This document shows positions 47,439 through 57,759 of a stretch of 64,000 nucleotides of DNA, in pieces (within the stretch, counting starts at the first letter, position 1; each line of letters begins with the position of its first letter). The position numbers were made by a program, and so were the translations under genes. The DNA lies in NCBI GenBank assembly GCA_949317995.1, contig OX439046.1, forward strand, positions 61,359,774-61,423,773, given 5' to 3'. Under the pieces are notes generated by a model. That model was not told the origin of the DNA and made no database searches. It saw only the letters and a program-made list of their open reading frames with translations. This DNA is from Acholoe squamosa. Its lineage: Eukaryota; Annelida; Polychaeta; Phyllodocida; Polynoidae.

Positions 47439-47545
47439 CATTAGTTGTCATGATGCACCAATGAAATGCTGGCAAGACTGCTCACCAGTAATTCACTGGT
47501 GCATCATGTCGGTGCTCAAACCTCTAGAGTAGGCATGATGCATGG
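47439..47545. repeat. Dispersed family A copy
   Basis: TCATGATGCACCAATGAAAT, GCTGGCAAGACTGCTCACCA and TTCACTGGTGCATCATGTCG form the inverted core. GGCATGATGCATGGATG follows. Confidence 0.75.
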
Positions 47546-47599
47546 ATGTAGCCCATCCAAGCAATTCACCAGGGATGCATGAATGTATCATGATGAACA

Positions 47600-48330
47600 A
47601 TTTGGATGATGCATACAAATACGTACTGAAGGCATTTGACATAGGACATTAAGATATGGAGTGAAATTTATAAGTAGATTTAAAGGAATCCTTACACGCC
47701 AATAGGTAACATGCAATATGGGTTGATACACTCCGAGGAGTACATGCATGTCCTTGTAGCTAGACCTGCAGGGACTGTATGTATGCAACATGATATCAAA
47801 TGGTCTTAATAGTGGGGTAATCCTTGATGCAAAAAAAAATAAAATCATTCTGTAGCTGCCAAAGGATTAACAGGAATTATGTAAGCCATCCTGTGGTTTA
47901 TTCAGCAGTAGTCCTGAAATCCATTGGAGTAACCATCTAAGTGCAGTGGGATGTTTTAAATTCATACATTGTGCTTGTGCATGATTTGATACCTTATGAG
48001 TAACTAGCCAGTATTGGCCTATCAAGCTGGCCTGTTTAGAGGTCAGCTTAAGATATAGCTTGATAGAAGAATGTTGAGATATTGAACATATTAAAATAGA
48101 TAGGACTGTCATTACATGTGCCACTGAAGGCAGGTGTCCATGATGAGATATGATGTGAAATGTACTTCTGATGGTGGTTTCTCAGTTTCTGTGTCATTAT
48201 CGTAGAGCCCCTTCTCTTTTCCCTTAATCTTCTTCTTCTAAGCAGGTTCTTAGACAAAGCTCTTTATTCACATTGAGCCATTAGCAGACGAGCTCTGCTG
48301 TTTGGAGGCACATCCAGAAGTGGCACCTCT
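47600..48330. other. Non-coding stretch
   Basis: Nothing supported. Confidence 0.4.
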
Positions 48331-48339
48331 CTCGCTTCT

Positions 48340-48705
48340 CCTCTTTCTCACTCTTCCTCTCAACCCTTCTCTCCTCTCTTGCTTGCTCCCTTCACCTGCT
48401 CCTTCTCTGTCTGTCTGTCTCTGTCTCTGTCTGTCTCTCTGTCTCTCTCTCTGTCTCTGTCGCTATCTCTCTCTCTATCTGTGTCTCTCTCTTTCTCTCT
48501 CACGCACACTCTCTCCCTTGATATATCTCCTCCTATCCTATTTGTAATTTTCTCTTTCCACACGTTCTCTTTCTCTCTAGCACCTCCCCCCTCTCTCTCT
48601 CCCTCCTCATCCATGCTTTTGCTCCTCTCCTTCATCCTGCTTCTCCCCCCCTCATCCTCTCCTTCTCATTTACTCTGTGTAACCCCTCCCCCCCCCCACC
48701 TTGTA
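48340..48705 (+). repeat. Long pyrimidine tract, (TC)n and (TCTG)n
   Basis: About 360 nt are almost purely C/T on the + strand, with CTCTGTCTCT words and a C-run at 48688-48698. Open frames across it are low-complexity artefacts. Confidence 0.9.
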
Positions 48706-49894
48706 TACTGCCATTGTGTGCAGGGTTACCCCAGTATAAGGAGTTCAGTGGACATGAGACTGTTGGCTGCCCTGTGTGGTTAGGAGTTGCTCCCTTTGAT
48801 GGTGGCTGAGTGCGAGCAGCTCAGCACAATAAGGACTGCATAGAACATTAATGCAACATGACAACCAATGGGCATCACCATAAATATATTGATGTCAAGG
48901 CATTAAACCATCTGGTGGCCTGTTAAGTGTTAACATGTGGGTAATAAGAGATTAAGACCCTAGACCACACTCCCCCTTACGATCCTCTAATGTGAATATA
49001 CCTCGTACTTAGGCCCAGGATAACCCTACCTAATATATCCAGTATGATACCTAAACCCTCCCGAGCTAACTCCTATTTCCACATCCCCACGTTCTGTTTC
49101 CTCCGCCTTCTGATGCCCTCTCCCTTCTGACTATTTCATTTTTTTTCTTCTCTTTTGTACTTCTTAATGTCAAATACTGAAGTTCAGAACCCTCATCATA
49201 TCAATTACTAGGCAACTCGGTATTGGCTTATCGGATTGTGTTGTACATATATCATATTGAGATGTCGGCAAATCATTTCTACCTTATCATTAAACTTCAA
49301 GGATAACATTCTGCCGACGGGATTCCATCATATATTATATGGGTGGAACCTGTCACAGCTGGCTCGGAGACCACCTTAATAAGGTTGGTGCAGTTGTAAA
49401 AACGGTGTTAAGAAGCTTTTACGCCCACCCATCTAGGACGAGATACCGCCCCCAATCTCCTTCACACCACCCACCTTATTCTACTCTCAGAGAGACAGAC
49501 ATCACTTCAAATACTGTTGCGAGTTTGAATTTAGTCTGCTTATTTCTCATCAGATATCGATGATTTCCAAATGTTGACTTATTTCGCCCCCTCCGTACTA
49601 ATGTGAAAGGTTCGAAGTAATATGCATCCCTAGAATATTTATGGGAAATGGAGAGCTTAGATCTATAAGCAACAACTTAGAATTCCATATTTGCTATAAT
49701 TGCTAGATATTTTTCGATAATGTTTATTTAGCATTATTAAGAAGTACCCTCAAGATGCATCATGGCGACAAATACACATGTGAGATATTCTGCCACAGTG
49801 AAATGGTTAACACTTCAAGGGCAACCGATGCATTAATGCACCATGCCCAGGGTTAATGCATTATGTCCAGAGGCTTATAAAACCGAGCAGGGCC

Positions 49895-50003
49895 GGCATG
49901 ATGCACCAATGAAGTGCTGGGAAGCAGACTCACCAGCACTTTATCATTGCATCATGTCGACCTATGGGTGTGACACAGTCCTGCGATAGCGGCGGTTAAA
50001 TGG
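49895..50003. repeat. Dispersed family A copy (good)
   Basis: GGCATGATGCACCAATGAAG, TGCTGGGAAGCAGACTCACC, AGCACTTTATCATTGCATCA and terminal AAATGGTTAA. Confidence 0.75.
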
Positions 50004-50004
50004 T

Positions 50005-51920
50005 TAACATTGCATCTTCGCCTTGTTATCACCCACACCATGCAGCTTGTAATTGAGTTTCCCCATGACCCACATTTTTATCATGTGATAGATCATCATG
50101 GGATGTCTTCTCTATAAGGAGAGATTGTCACTGATCAATACGCTGCCATGAAACTGATGTATGTGGGAACGCTGCATGTGACAAAGCGAGGGGAAGCTAG
50201 GAAGTCATTGCTCCTTCAATATTGCTTCTCCTTTTCATGGCCTAATCCAGTTAACTATTAACTCAAATGCCTGCACAAATTCAATGCTGATGAACAGTGC
50301 TAACAGCACAAGAGTGAATGCAATTCATAGAGTTGGCATGATGCTTAGGTGCAGCCTTACTAAAAAGACTCATCAAAGCTACATTCATTACACAATGTGG
50401 TGGCGAATGGGGGATAATGCATTATACAGATTTTACAGGGATTTAATAAAGTTACCGAGCGAAAGGCAAGGACTCTATTGGTCTATAGCAGTGTCTTATG
50501 CACCTTATGACAATTATTATGAATGAATGTTATAACAAATAACCATTAAATTGAATTGAAGGAAAATATTAGTTATCATCTAGGGGAAGAGATATTAGTC
50601 GGATTGAAAGTGAAATGAAGGATAGATTGTTATAAAATCAAGGAGATGATGGTTCCTGAAGCTGAAGACAATCGTTATTACAACGCCATCATCATAGAGG
50701 ATTCATACAAAAAGTATAAAGACTAGACTAAGATAAAATATGCCCTGAGGGCACTAAGATATTTACCTCACTCAAAGTGCAATGTCTGCTGTATATAAAA
50801 GGTTTGGTGTCTTTTGTTCCTTCTGCCAAGTGTGACATAAGATGACGAAGTCCTAGTCAACACGCCTACATCATAGACACAAAAACTGTTAAAGATTACC
50901 CACTGAGCGTCTTCCTCCTTCCTCCTTGATACACTTCGTTCCTTTTTGTAAAGAGGCATTAAGCGCTATATATCCGCCATCTTTACAAATAGCCCTCCCT
51001 ATTCTAACCAGGTTTTAAGTTTTATTTTATTTTACCACAGTTAGGCATACCCGGTAGTACACTTATCAGACTCAAGCTAAAATTAATATCCAAACACGTT
51101 GTGACTTTATGATATAAGAAGCAATGATTCAACAGCTCTGAATGTTTCTAAATGTCAACGGTTTTTCTGATCCATCTTAAATTGAAAATCAAAAGCAGGG
51201 GAAAATGAGCTGCAAGGGGGACGCTATTTTTTCCTTACTTCCTATTTCTGTGCCTCAATAAGGAAGAAGGCTTTAGCCATAAAGTAACTTTGCTGAGTAG
51301 GCAAAATTATTATCTATATGCTAAAGCCTTGCCAGCTTGGCTTACAAGATGGAAATGTCTCCGTCTTGACTCCTTTATTCATTATTTGTCAGCAAATTGT
51401 TCTCATCATCATTTTCCTGATTTACGGGCTGGTGCAAAGTAGTGAAGCTTCGGTCTTTTAGTCGATCCACTTGTTTTGAAGCAGGCAATTTCAAAAGACC
51501 CCAATTATTATTAAATGTGTAACCACAACATACCAACAAATACCGGCATGGGGTACAGAAAAATTACAAAGGCCTTCATTTATAACCATACCAAATAGAA
51601 AATAAAAGTATTGAAATCATGTAGAAGGTAGTTAAAGTACTCTGGTGCTAATAGATTTCAATACCAATATGTACCCACCTCCAGCCTGTATATGTGACCA
51701 GTGCTTATTTGTAACACAGTTGTCAACGCTTAGCCCTTTCAAGGTTCTTTTACCCTGACACATAATTGAGAAGATCTGAGAAATCAATACTTGGATGATG
51801 TCCGAGTGAGGTTTACAGACGTCAGGGGCAATATCTCAAAACAAAAAAGTCATAACTAGCTATGACTCACCATCAGAGTGTGTAAAATGTCCAAATGGGA
51901 ACGCTATTTTTTATCATTAG
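50005..51920. other. Non-coding stretch
   Basis: An 80-codon frame at 50284-50526 has no recognisable domain and its start overlaps family-A-like DNA. A (G)GGACGCTATTTTTT word occurs at 51219 and, as GGGAACGCTATTTTTT, at 51898. Confidence 0.4.
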
Positions 51921-51923
51921 CCG

Positions 51924-51933
51924 CTATAAATAG
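51924..51933 (+). promoter_or_regulatory. MEF2-consensus word CTATAAATAG (4 of 4)
   Basis: Perfect 10-mer, about 20 bp after the recurring ACGCTATTTTTT word. Confidence 0.25.
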
Positions 51934-52181
51934 GAAAGGAAGAGCATGATTTGATAAAATGACACATATACAGTCTGAGTGAGTGCTGCCGAGGCTCAGA
52001 AAAAAAAAAAACATTTGAAAAAAAAATTAGAAGTCACTTTTCCTTTAAACCAGATAAGTGTAAGGCCAGGTGCTGGGACACAGACCACATGCAGAAAAGG
52101 TGGCAGAAATGTTTGTATTTGCGAAAGCATAACTGCTAATGTCTCACATGACAAGTCTGCTGCGAGAGATACACAGCGCTT

Positions 52182-52252
52182 CTGACAAGCCGCAACTAGC
52201 TCTGATAAAATAGCAAAGCGGGGAGGCATTAGTTGTCGACACGGCTTGTCAG
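52182..52252. repeat. 11-bp inverted repeat with 49-nt loop
   Basis: CTGACAAGCCG at 52182-52192 pairs with CGGCTTGTCAG at 52242-52252. Confidence 0.7.
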
Positions 52253-52259
52253 GGTGTCT

Positions 52260-54470
52260 TGTCTAATGTGTCTGGGGAGTTGTCTTGCTGAGACTGTATC
52301 ACTTGTAATTTAGCCTCCTCTGCTGATTCTATTACTACTGATCTACTGACAGTTAGGCTGCAGGAGTATTTAGCAATCTACTGATACTGATCCCCACACA
52401 TAGTATGAAACCAAAACCTATATACTGGTTCTTACATGGTGCCATTCAAATATTCTGTAATTAGATACAGATAATAATAATAGCTTCACAACTTGCTTTC
52501 ACTTTCCATAATATTATAGTTTCATCTTCAAAATTTCAAGCTCAAGGAAGTAGACAATAAAAAGCAATGACTGCTAAGGATCTTAATGGACATAATTTAG
52601 GAAAACCTGTTTAGCATAGTTGAATCACCATTACAATTGATAAAAAAACCATTCTCATTCCTATTTTATCCTATTTAAACAAAGTAGAAACAAATGTGAA
52701 TCTATAATTTCAGCTTTACCCCACATATATTTCTGGCCTATAAGCACTGTGGTATTGTAGACTGAAAAACATAACAAAACATCATACGGTATACACATAT
52801 ATATGAGGCCCGCTGAATGCGCTGTACTGATGCAACTATTTCTGAATCGATGTCTGTTGAAGGGTATGTTGTGATATGGTTACCAAGGCAACGCTCAGAT
52901 TGCTGTATGCCTGTCTCATACGGCTGTCACACAGGCAGTCAGATACATATTGTTTTTCAGCTTGTGGCAGCTTGTTTTCTCTCTATGCGAATGCCTATAT
53001 GGTAGATCCTATGGTATTGCTAACTATTTATACTTGAGTCAGCTACCTTGCTGAGATAAAATCCAAATAGAAAAACACTAAATCATCATCAACTTGACTG
53101 GGCAACCTTATAACTGTAATAGTAGGAGGTTGCTTCAAAAGTAATGTTAATTCATTGCAATTTTTAACTATGGTCAACAGTGGTGGATTTTGACAAGGGT
53201 GCTAACCCCCTATTTTCTTCCAGTGGACTAGAGTTAGTTTGCCTTTTTGTACCCCAAGAAAAATAAAAAATCCTGGAACCGCCACCGGTCAATGATATCA
53301 TATCCTAGTGTCCCCCCTTGTTGCTATAGCTTGTAGTGTATATAATGGTATCAAGGTACTGCAGTTGGCATGCACAGGGAGGAGATTGGATAATTGGGTG
53401 TGTCTCATTGCAGGGCCCCCAGGGGTGTATGGCATAGAAGGACAGTCCCTATTGATGCAGTGTCTGTATTCTAGTCTACCTTTTCTGGAGGATACTCATT
53501 GTTGTCTGGGAACAAGATCAGGGTGTTTCCTCTATTTTGACATCATCTGCATCATATATTTGCCTGCTCCTGTGCTTTTACGCCAGAAAAACTTACAATT
53601 TCAAAGCTGAAACCTCAGCCTCATTACAAGATGCCTGATCAATAGACAGAGGTTGTACAAAAATGCACCTGTCTATCAAGTGGCCTGTGCTCAGGATATG
53701 ACAGTGTTAAATCCCACAGGCCTAATTTCTAACAGTGTTAATTAGCATTGTTAAGTAATGTCCTCCTGCACTGTTAATCTTTGCTACATAATGAGATATG
53801 GGCAGAGTGTGCTGAATGGAAGAGTAAGGGAATGGATTGTGGTAAGTCAGTCACATTTAGTGTGGATGAGAATTCACATAGCTATCCCACTGAACAAGAT
53901 CTCGAGAGGGTCCCAGGAATGTCCTAAGATCTGACTTGTGAACACTACAAGAAATGAAAATCTTATTATTCCCAGGAAATATAGACACACCACAACATCT
54001 CACAGCGAAGAAAGCTCTCTAGATGATCTTAAGATTCATACGAGCATACCTCCAGCCACTCTAGACTAAATGACTTGTTTCTGTTTTTGTAGAAGGTGAT
54101 GTGATAAATTACTGGAGTGAATCTTGAGTTTTTCTCCTGAGAAGTGGTCACCTCCCCAAATTCAACCAGTTGCGAACGTCCCCCACTTGAGTCCTGTTCA
54201 GTGGGATATCATCAGTCCTAGTACTGCTTCTGCTGCTGTTGTGCTGGTTTAGAAGTACCTGTTTCTGCTGTTGCTACTATGTATTTAGTGCTGTCGTTGC
54301 TGGTGCTGCAGAACAGGCGTTACTGACTTAACCCTGGGTCTTGGAAAATACCATGATGGCCTGTTCAAGCGCAAACATCCTTATAAGTTATACTCAGGAC
54401 TCAGATTAACTCCTTTAGTGACAAAAGAATCAGTTTATTCATTGGGAAAAATCTCATCTAATAAAACAGG
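52260..54470. other. Non-coding stretch
   Basis: No exon or repeat supported. Confidence 0.4.
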
Positions 54471-54483
54471 GGAGTATCGAGAA

Positions 54484-54518
54484 GGGTATGGGTCGGGGGA
54501 GTAGTAGGGGGGGGGGGG
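54484..54518 (+). other. Predicted G-quadruplex
   Basis: GGG-TAT-GGG-TC-GGGGG-AGTAGTA followed by twelve G satisfies the four-tract rule with loops of 3, 2 and 7. Confidence 0.6.
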
Positions 54519-54724
54519 TTAAATCACGCCTACATAATGAGTAAGGCATTGATAGACCTGGCTGATGTCTACCTGATAAATCTCCACAGGCTTATTAACC
54601 ACTAAAGGTCCACCTAGTCATCTCATAAACTGTAACCGTTTATGAGACTCCAGTCAGGCTATGCCAGTGGATTGATACATTCTCTATTTCCAGAATGATA
54701 TGATGAACTGGTGATGGGTACATT

Positions 54725-54960
54725 GTAAAAATGCTGTAGAAATAACAGTGAAATCCTTGTCCTGCAATTGTAGAGATCCTGCAGTTGCAGAGATCCATTG
54801 TTATTTTCACGGAGATGCCTTGCACAGTGTGTAAGTACTGCTGTATTTTAGAGACTACACTGCTTCACTGCAATTACAGTGTTTCACTGCTCAGTTTTAC
54901 AAGGATCCCTGGTAGATTCAAAACCTATTTTGTAGAGTGTAGGATATCCCACAGAGCATT
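54725..54960. repeat. Dispersed family B copy, partly palindromic
   Basis: AATAACAGTGAAATCCTTGT is followed by the inverted TGTTATTTTCACGGAGATG, then CACTGCTTCACTGCAATTAC, CAGTTTTACAAGGATCCCTG and GTAGATTCAAAACC. Confidence 0.65.
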
Positions 54961-55037
54961 AGTCAACCATGACTACAGAGGAGCAAAAGCCTACAGGCAT
55001 CATGTGGTCCTATAGAAGCAGAGGGAGTCTCTGATGA

Positions 55038-55067
55038 GGTGTGTGTGTGTGTGTGTGGGGGGGGGTT
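55038..55067 (+). repeat. (GT)n followed by G-run
   Basis: About ten GT units run into nine or ten G. Confidence 0.9.
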
Positions 55068-55069
55068 AA

Positions 55070-56590
55070 TCACCACTGGACCTACATTATTAACCAGTAC
55101 ATTCTATGTGAATGTGTGGGCGGGGAGGAAGGAAGGGGAGAGGGGTTGGAGGCGTAGGGGTAGAGGCAGATCAAGAATTGGAGGGAAGTAGGAAGTCGAA
55201 GTATTAGTTGATGAAGGGAAATACCAGTAAAGGAAAGAGGGAAGGCAGAGCTAGTATATCATGTTCTGCATTAATGGGTGGTGGAATTCGACTGGGGAGT
55301 AGGGATTTTCTCTCTGCAGTAAAGAATTTATTCGTATTCCATGACCCAGTATCTCCTAAAATGTAAGGGATGCGCTCCATAATTTTACCCCAAAAAGGCG
55401 ACTTCTCTCATGTTTTCTTTAAATCCTCGTTCTGCAACTGAGAGAGCTGCTGAGAGACTATCAGATACCCTCCAAGGATTGAGCATGTTAACCCCTTGGA
55501 AAAATAATTTAGTTCATTAACAGTCCTTTACTTGAGGCTTAAGGACGACATAGTGCTTTAATAAACGCATCTTTTTGAATCAAAGAATATCTCATCTAGC
55601 TGAGACATCCACTGAACTACATGTACTTCCATTAGTCTGTCGAGAAACATCCAGTTTGGATCAATTCTCGTCAAGCTCTATCTATAAGACTGACTTTACC
55701 TCCCTTTGCCTTGCCATTATAATGCAGAGGCCTGCCCCAGTGCCAGATACTCAATCCAGAACCCCTACAGCAGCTACAACAGTAGTCAGAGGGTGCACCT
55801 TCGTGACGCAGCAGCATCATTCACTGGACTGACTTCTGTAGAGAATCCATGTTGAATATTTGATATTTGTTCCCTTTATACACCTACCTCTACATTTCCA
55901 GCACCACCTGCCTCATTTTCCTTTTATTTATGTTTAAGCATTGGGTTGTGTTTGAGAGGAATGGTCAGAGCATTCATGGCATTGTTTAGGTGGTTCTATG
56001 ATGTCTTTCGGGGAGTCGGACTTACTTCACGGGTGAGGGATTCCCCATAGAGTGGTTCATTGTAAACATCTGAAGTTTCTATCGCTCTGCTATGTCCACA
56101 TGTCTCAGGCTTTTGATCTCTACCACAAAAAAAAAAACATTTTCCGCTACTCTCTTACTGATCTGGGTCACTTCTCTGTTTGGGTCTTCTCTTTATTCAA
56201 ATCACCTGCACCTATTAGTACAATGGCTTGATCATTCCTGTTCGCCTCTTTTCATTCTCTATACCTCTCAGCGCTTCTTATCCTGATTTCCTTAACCCAG
56301 ATTTTACCCACTGTCCTTCACCATGTCCATTGTGAGTTATTCTTTTTTTTCTACTCCTCCTCAGCCTTATCCCCTTACCTCCTTAATTGTCTGCCTAGAG
56401 CTCCACTTCTATCTTGTCTTCCCTCCCCTTGTTCTCTCTCCATTTCCCTTTCTTGAAGTTGATTTCATTTACTCTCAAATTACATTCACATCATTCACAT
56501 CAAAATAATTCTAACAGTAGCCCTAGCATGTTCACACTCTCTGCCATCAAAGGAAATAAAAAAGATAATTAAATACTGATCTATACAGCA
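55070..56590. other. Non-coding stretch
   Basis: Purine-rich near 55120-55260, pyrimidine-rich near 56230-56480. No exon supported. Confidence 0.4.
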
Positions 56591-56592
56591 AA

Positions 56593-56904
56593 TGTTGTTG
56601 CTGCAATGGCCTGTTTAATCCTTTAAGGGCTGAGCAAAAATGGTCGCTCTGACCATGGGAACGGCCTCTGAAAAAAGTTTAGTTAATAGAGGACAAGCCC
56701 ATTTTCAATTCCTATACAAATCCTATATAATGGTCGTCGACTTTATTCAATGCTAGGCCTACCATGGTGACGACTATAGTCGATGCTAGCCCTGAACTTA
56801 AGCATCGGGTTCTCAATTCAGCACTAGTCTCGAGTAGGCGCCTTAGGTAAAGAGGTATTGACATTAATGAGTGCACAGGTGCTTAAACAGGCCACCACAG
56901 TACA
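56593..56904. mobile_element. MITE family C copy
   Basis: The ends ATGGCCTGTTTAATCCTT and, inverted, GTGGCCTGTTTAAGCACCT parallel the 16499 element. The interior has AAGCATCGGGTTCTCAATTC and TAGTCTCGAGTAGGCGCC. Confidence 0.6.
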
Positions 56905-57068
56905 GTATAAGCTGCAACAAAAAATAACATTTATATTTGGTATCATCAAAGACTACCTTAACCATCACTGATAGAACATCTATAGTATATACAGTGCACA
57001 TAACACATCACAAAGGGGTGTGGTCTACACTGTGTGTATGTGTTGGCTCCACTCTCCACTCCCAGCTC

Positions 57069-57123
57069 CAGGTGGGGGCGTTATGACGTCAGAACAGGAA
57101 GGATCAATGCATTGTGGGTAGTC
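57069..57123 (+). promoter_or_regulatory. Promoter-like motif cluster
   Basis: Within 55 bp are an E-box CAGGTG (57069-57074), a GGTGGGGGCG Sp/KLF-like word, a full CRE TGACGTCA (57084-57091), an ETS-like ACAGGAAGG (57094-57102) and TGCATTGTGGGTAGTC (57108-57123), the last a little like a Staf/ZNF143 site. The grouping is unusual in this window and sits about 600 bp upstream of a signal-peptide-like start. Confidence 0.35.
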
Positions 57124-57692
57124 TCTGGTAGGTCAATAAGCCATAAACTCCTTGTCTGCTGGAGCCTATAGGTGTCTCTCCTCTACTGCTGTACTAGATC
57201 TTGACAGCTTATCTAATCACCTCCTTTGTTTAGAAGAAAATAGTAGTGGGGTAGGGGAGGCCTCCACATCAGAGGAAGCAAGGTGCTGATATCTAGGTGT
57301 CCATCCCTATCTCATTCCAAATGAAAATACCGGAATAGTGGGATGGTACGCTGACCAATATGATTTCCTGAGTATATCGTTCGATTTTTAGATAGCGCTA
57401 AGTGCGATTTTGCTGTGATGAGTCATTGAGTATTGTCAGTATGATGTTTGGATTTTCGCTTGCAAGTAACTTATTAGAGCTGTATTCATCTCTCATTGCG
57501 ACAGATAGCTGACAGATAGCCATAGAGCAGCTGTATACTATAGATATTGTAATAGTCCATCGGTTACACTCAGTCGGTCATTCACCTGTACTATTGATAA
57601 GAGTTATAAGTACCACCTGTACCTGTAGATTGTATATGATAGAGCATTTTCAGTCAATGATTCAAGAGTCAGTGCTGTCGTCGCGACCACCG

Positions 57693-57752
57693 ATGAAGGT
57701 CGCTATCTATGTGGCATTGTTTTTAGTCCTGAGCCAATGTGCTGTCAGCTGA
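57693..57752 (+). CDS. Signal-peptide-like start, possible first coding exon
   Basis: An ATG after CCACCG opens MKVAIYVALFLVLSQCAVS and then a TGA. One lysine, a hydrophobic core and a small-residue end are exactly the build of a cleavable signal peptide. A first exon would need a donor before the stop. The available GT sites (GTGCTG at 57739, GTCAGC at 57744) are poor. I infer a secreted-protein first exon or a very short peptide; chance is possible. Confidence 0.25.
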   Translation: MKVAIYVALFLVLSQCAVS

Positions 57753-57759
57753 TGTTTTG

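Noticed and set aside
48360-48783. Ser/Leu-rich and Arg/Glu-rich frames of about 90-134 codons
   Set aside because: Produced by the pyrimidine microsatellite.
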